Positions 31,213 through 33,535 of a DNA stretch of 33,535 nt are shown here, piece by piece. The stretch's first letter is position 1. Each line of letters starts with the position of its first letter. The notes beneath the pieces are model-generated. The model was given only the letters and a program-made list of their open reading frames with translations, ran no database searches and had not been told where the DNA came from. The position numbers and the translations under genes are program-made. This DNA is from Scatomorpha sp036653715. Lineage in GTDB: Bacteria; Bacillota; Clostridia; Oscillospirales; Oscillospiraceae. The DNA lies in assembly GCA_036653715.1 (NCBI GenBank), contig JAVVTL010000009.1, positions 1 to 33,535 on the forward strand, read 5' to 3'.

Positions 31213-31863
31213 TCAGCCCTTGTCCATCAATCTGAGCACATCCTTTTGTTCTCCCGCTATAATGAGGTGCTCGCCCTCGCGGAAAATGTGGTCGGCGCTC
31301 GTCATGGGCTGGACCTTGCCGTTATCTTTAACTCCGATTATGTTCAGGCGGTGGCGGGAGCGGACGTCCACATTTTTGACGCTGCGCCCGACCCAGCTCT
31401 CCGGCGGAGCCATCTCGAATACCGCGTATTCCGGTGACAGCTCGATGTAGTCAAAGGCGCCGCGGGCGGAAAAACGCACTGCCGCGCGTCTTGCCATATC
31501 CCGCTCGGGATAGATGATATCGTCCGCGCCTATTTTGAGCAGCAGCTCCGCGTGTATGTCCCTGTCCGCCTTGGAGACGACGTAGGACGCGCCCTTTTCC
31601 TTGAGCAGCGAGGTTATCTCGAGCGAGGACTGAAAGTTGTCGCTTATGCAGACAAAGCAGATGTCGAAGTTGCTTGCGCCGAGCGTATCCAGCACCCCGT
31701 CGTCCATGCAGTCGCCTATCTGCGCGCGCGTCACATACGGCTCGATACGCGCTATCGCGTCCTCGTCCTTATCCACCACCAAAACCTCATTGCCAAGCTC
31801 CGAGAGCCGCAGGGCGAGGTGCTTTCCGAAGCGACCTGCGCCGATTATCAACATTGAACGCAT
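31213..31863 (-). CDS. Potassium uptake regulatory subunit, TrkA/KtrA family
   Basis: A 216-residue cytosolic gating ring protein. The RCK_N domain has the dinucleotide-binding GAGRFG (8-13) and D31 at the end of the second strand. The RCK_C domain (about 135-216) is the region that binds c-di-AMP in several KtrA/KtrC proteins. A single RCK unit and this length match KtrA/CglK rather than the double-length TrkA. The ATG at 31863 has AAGGAG nine bases upstream; an in-frame ATG ten codons earlier has none. It follows the trkH-like gene by 30 bases and must act with it. GdpP in this window could affect it through c-di-AMP; that link is inferred. Confidence 0.93.
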   Translation of the reverse strand: MRSMLIIGAGRFGKHLALRLSELGNEVLVVDKDEDAIARIEPYVTRAQIGDCMDDGVLDTLGASNFDICFVCISDNFQSSLEITSLLKEKGASYVVSKADRDIHAELLLKIGADDIIYPERDMARRAAVRFSARGAFDYIELSPEYAVFEMAPPESWVGRSVKNVDVRSRHRLNIIGVKDNGKVQPMTSADHIFREGEHLIIAGEQKDVLRLMDKG

Positions 31864-31893
31864 GTTTATATTCTCCTTAAATAATAATTTCAA

Positions 31894-33438
31894 TCAGCCG
31901 ACTATTACTTTTCCGACGGGGTCGCGCAGCTTCGCCTCGTTATGGGTTCTCGTCACGGCGAGGAAGACGGTGAGACTGCCTACGCGCCCTGCGTACATTA
32001 ACACTATGAGCACCACGCGGGAGAGCTGCGGCAGTGTCGGCGTTATTCCGGTGGAGAGGCCGACGGTGCCGAGCGCGGACATGCACTCGAAGGTGGAATC
32101 CAAGGCGCTTTGTCCCTGAGCGCAGAGCACCATTATGCCCGCAAACGCCATTGCCGCATATATCGCCATGCCGCAGAAGGCCCTCTGCAAAAGCTCCGGC
32201 TCGAGGCGGTAGCGCCCTGTTGTCGTGTCCTCACGCCCGCGCAGGGAGGCTATGACTGCCGCCATGACGACGATGAAGGTCGTTGTCTTGACGCCGCCGC
32301 CCGTACCTCCGGGGGAGGCACCCACGAACATCAGGAATATCGTGAGCAGCTTTGAGTCGTCGCTGAGCGAGGCCATATCCACCGTCGCGTAGCCCGCCGT
32401 CCTCGGCGTCACCGATTGGAAGATTGACGCGAGCGCCCGCTCCGAGGGGTTCATGCCGGCCATGACGCCGTTCCACTCGAAGGCGGCAAAGAGCACGGCT
32501 CCGCCCGCTATCAGCACGCCCGTCGCTATGAGGACTACACGCGTATGCAGTCTCAGTTTTTTGTACATGAAGCGGCAATCCACGAGGTCGTTCCAGACGA
32601 CGAAGCCGAGGCCGCCCAGTGTTATGAGCGCCGCCACGGTGAGGGAGACTATGGGGTCGCCCACAAACGCGGTCAGCGAGGAATTCGGCTTCACAATGCC
32701 CATGAGGTCAAAGCCCGCGTTGCAGAAGGAGGAAATCGAGTGGAAAACCGAGTACCAGATTCCCTGCCAAAGCCCGAACATCGGCACAAAGCGTATTGCA
32801 AGCAGCAGTGCGCCTGCGGACTCGATGATGAGCGTGCCGATAAGCGTCCGCTTGACAAGCCGCACAACTCCGCCTATCTGCGATGAGCTGACGGCCTCCG
32901 CGAGCAGCGAGCGCTCTCTTAAACCTATGCGCCGCCCCAGCGCAAGAGAAAAGGTTATGGCGACGGTCATAAAGCCGAGGCCGCCTATTTGGATGAGAAG
33001 AATAATGATGACCTGACCGAAGCCCGAAAACCGCGTCCAGGTGTCAAAAAGGGCAAGCCCCGTGACACAGGTGGCGGAGGTCGCCGTAAAGAGGGCATCC
33101 ATAAAGGGTATCCAGCGCCCGTCCCTCGCCGAGATGGGCAGACAGAGCAGCAGGGCACCTATCAGTATCATCGCCGCAAAGCCGACGGACAGAATGCGCG
33201 TGGCACTCCAATGCCCCGACTTTCGCGCGGGACGGCTGAGTATTTCCATCGCCGGCTCGTGCTCGGGGCGCGAAGGGCGCAGCGATTCTTTTTCCGGCGG
33301 CGGCAAAAATTCGGGTCGCTCCCACTCGGGACGGAAACCTCCGCGCGCGTCAAAGGCGTCGATGCGCTTCATTATAAAATATCCCAAAAGGACTATGCCG
33401 ACCATAACAACTATCATAAGAGCCACCAAGACCCACAC
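31894..33438 (-). CDS. Potassium transporter pore subunit, TrkH/KtrB family
   Basis: A 514-residue K+ channel-like transporter with four pore repeats. Their filter Gly residues are G127 (TCVTGL), G242 (NAGF), G349 (TAGY) and G460 (GTVGLS), and the flexible gating loop GASPGGTGGG (373-382) is present in the third repeat. Residues 78-514 cover the usual KtrB/TrkH core. An added N-terminal segment contains one more membrane helix (about 1-23) and a Pro/Glu/Arg-rich linker (24-75). The start is GTG (33438) with a poor ribosome binding site; an ATG at 33417, behind GGTGG, is an alternative that would shorten but not remove the helix. It is the first gene of trkH-trkA-kdpD-kdpE. Confidence 0.93.
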   Translation of the reverse strand: MWVLVALMIVVMVGIVLLGYFIMKRIDAFDARGGFRPEWERPEFLPPPEKESLRPSRPEHEPAMEILSRPARKSGHWSATRILSVGFAAMILIGALLLCLPISARDGRWIPFMDALFTATSATCVTGLALFDTWTRFSGFGQVIIILLIQIGGLGFMTVAITFSLALGRRIGLRERSLLAEAVSSSQIGGVVRLVKRTLIGTLIIESAGALLLAIRFVPMFGLWQGIWYSVFHSISSFCNAGFDLMGIVKPNSSLTAFVGDPIVSLTVAALITLGGLGFVVWNDLVDCRFMYKKLRLHTRVVLIATGVLIAGGAVLFAAFEWNGVMAGMNPSERALASIFQSVTPRTAGYATVDMASLSDDSKLLTIFLMFVGASPGGTGGGVKTTTFIVVMAAVIASLRGREDTTTGRYRLEPELLQRAFCGMAIYAAMAFAGIMVLCAQGQSALDSTFECMSALGTVGLSTGITPTLPQLSRVVLIVLMYAGRVGSLTVFLAVTRTHNEAKLRDPVGKVIVG

Positions 33439-33535
33439 CTGCTTTCTGTTGTCATATTACCGCAGGCGATGTTATGATGCTGTCCTCAAAGCCCGAGGCG
33501 TGTTATTTTTGTGTTAAGGAGCCTCTGATTAAATC
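33439..33535. other. Right edge upstream of the trkH-like gene
   Basis: No gene is supported in these 97 bases, and no convincing promoter was found for the trkH-trkA-kdpDE run; it may lie beyond the window. A minus-strand TAATAT near 33453 lacks a matching -35. A minus-strand frame open from the edge to a stop near 33488 could be the tail of an upstream gene but is too short to judge. Confidence 0.3.

Noticed and set aside
33439..33535. c-di-AMP (ydaO) riboswitch upstream of the K+ transporter or the hydrolase genes
   Set aside because: Spacers before both SleB-type genes are too short, and the sequence before the trkH-like gene is cut at 97 bases; no ydaO-like elements were seen.
1..33535. 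Mobile elements, prophage, CRISPR arrays, tRNA or rRNA genes
   Set aside because: No transposase, integrase or phage genes, no regularly spaced repeats and no tRNA cloverleaf were recognised; all larger gaps were read on both strands.

Overview
The window looks like chromosomal DNA of a spore-forming Bacillota, probably an anaerobic, G+C-rich member of class Clostridia (Oscillospiraceae/Ruminococcaceae-like; this is inferred). The main clues are the block gdpP-rplI-dnaB-tilS-hpt-ftsH, two SleB-type cortex/cell-wall hydrolases, a nine-gene V/A-type ATPase operon, a short TGS-less threonyl-tRNA synthetase and purine-rich ribosome binding sites. 29 of the 31 genes called lie on the minus strand. 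No tRNA, rRNA, CRISPR array, insertion sequence or prophage gene was found.

Layout, left to right. (1) 1-2.7 kb: a fumarylacetoacetate hydrolase-family enzyme and a zinc-ribbon membrane protein under their own promoter, then a 380-base gene-free stretch with foldable RNA-like structure, then sleB. (2) 2.7-16.0 kb: one tightly packed run transcribed leftwards from a near-consensus promoter at 16050-16078: gdpP, rplI, dnaB, tilS, hpt, ftsH, ychF, natA, natB, thrS and a lipoprotein gene. It ends at a terminator that overlaps the sleB start. (3) 16.1-17.2 kb: a rightward sugar nucleotidyltransferase gene that carries an orphan phosphomannomutase C-terminal domain. (4) 17.3-25.9 kb: the V-ATPase operon in the order G/H-I-K-E-C-F-A-B-D, with promoter and terminator visible. 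Its K subunit keeps the Na+-site residues. (5) 26.2-27.1 kb: a rightward E2-acyltransferase-like gene whose catalytic His is replaced by Glu. (6) 27.2-29.0 kb: a second SleB-type hydrolase and an MFS transporter. (7) 29.1-33.4 kb: a Trk/Ktr potassium channel pair (trkH-like, trkA-like) followed by a shortened KdpD sensor kinase and KdpE.

Much of the window concerns cation and turgor control: c-di-AMP hydrolysis (GdpP), K+ uptake (TrkH/TrkA with KdpDE), a predicted Na+-pumping V-ATPase and a NatAB-like Na+ exporter. The rest is housekeeping (replication, translation, tRNA modification, proteolysis) and spore-wall remodelling. The most unusual items are the nucleotidyltransferase/phosphomannomutase remnant, the structured intergenic element at about 1771-1935, two places where a promoter and a terminator share the same DNA (sleB and the MFS gene), four tandem hairpins between gdpP and rplI, and the KdpD without its N-terminal sensor domains placed next to Trk genes. 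I found no clearly new defence or mobile system.
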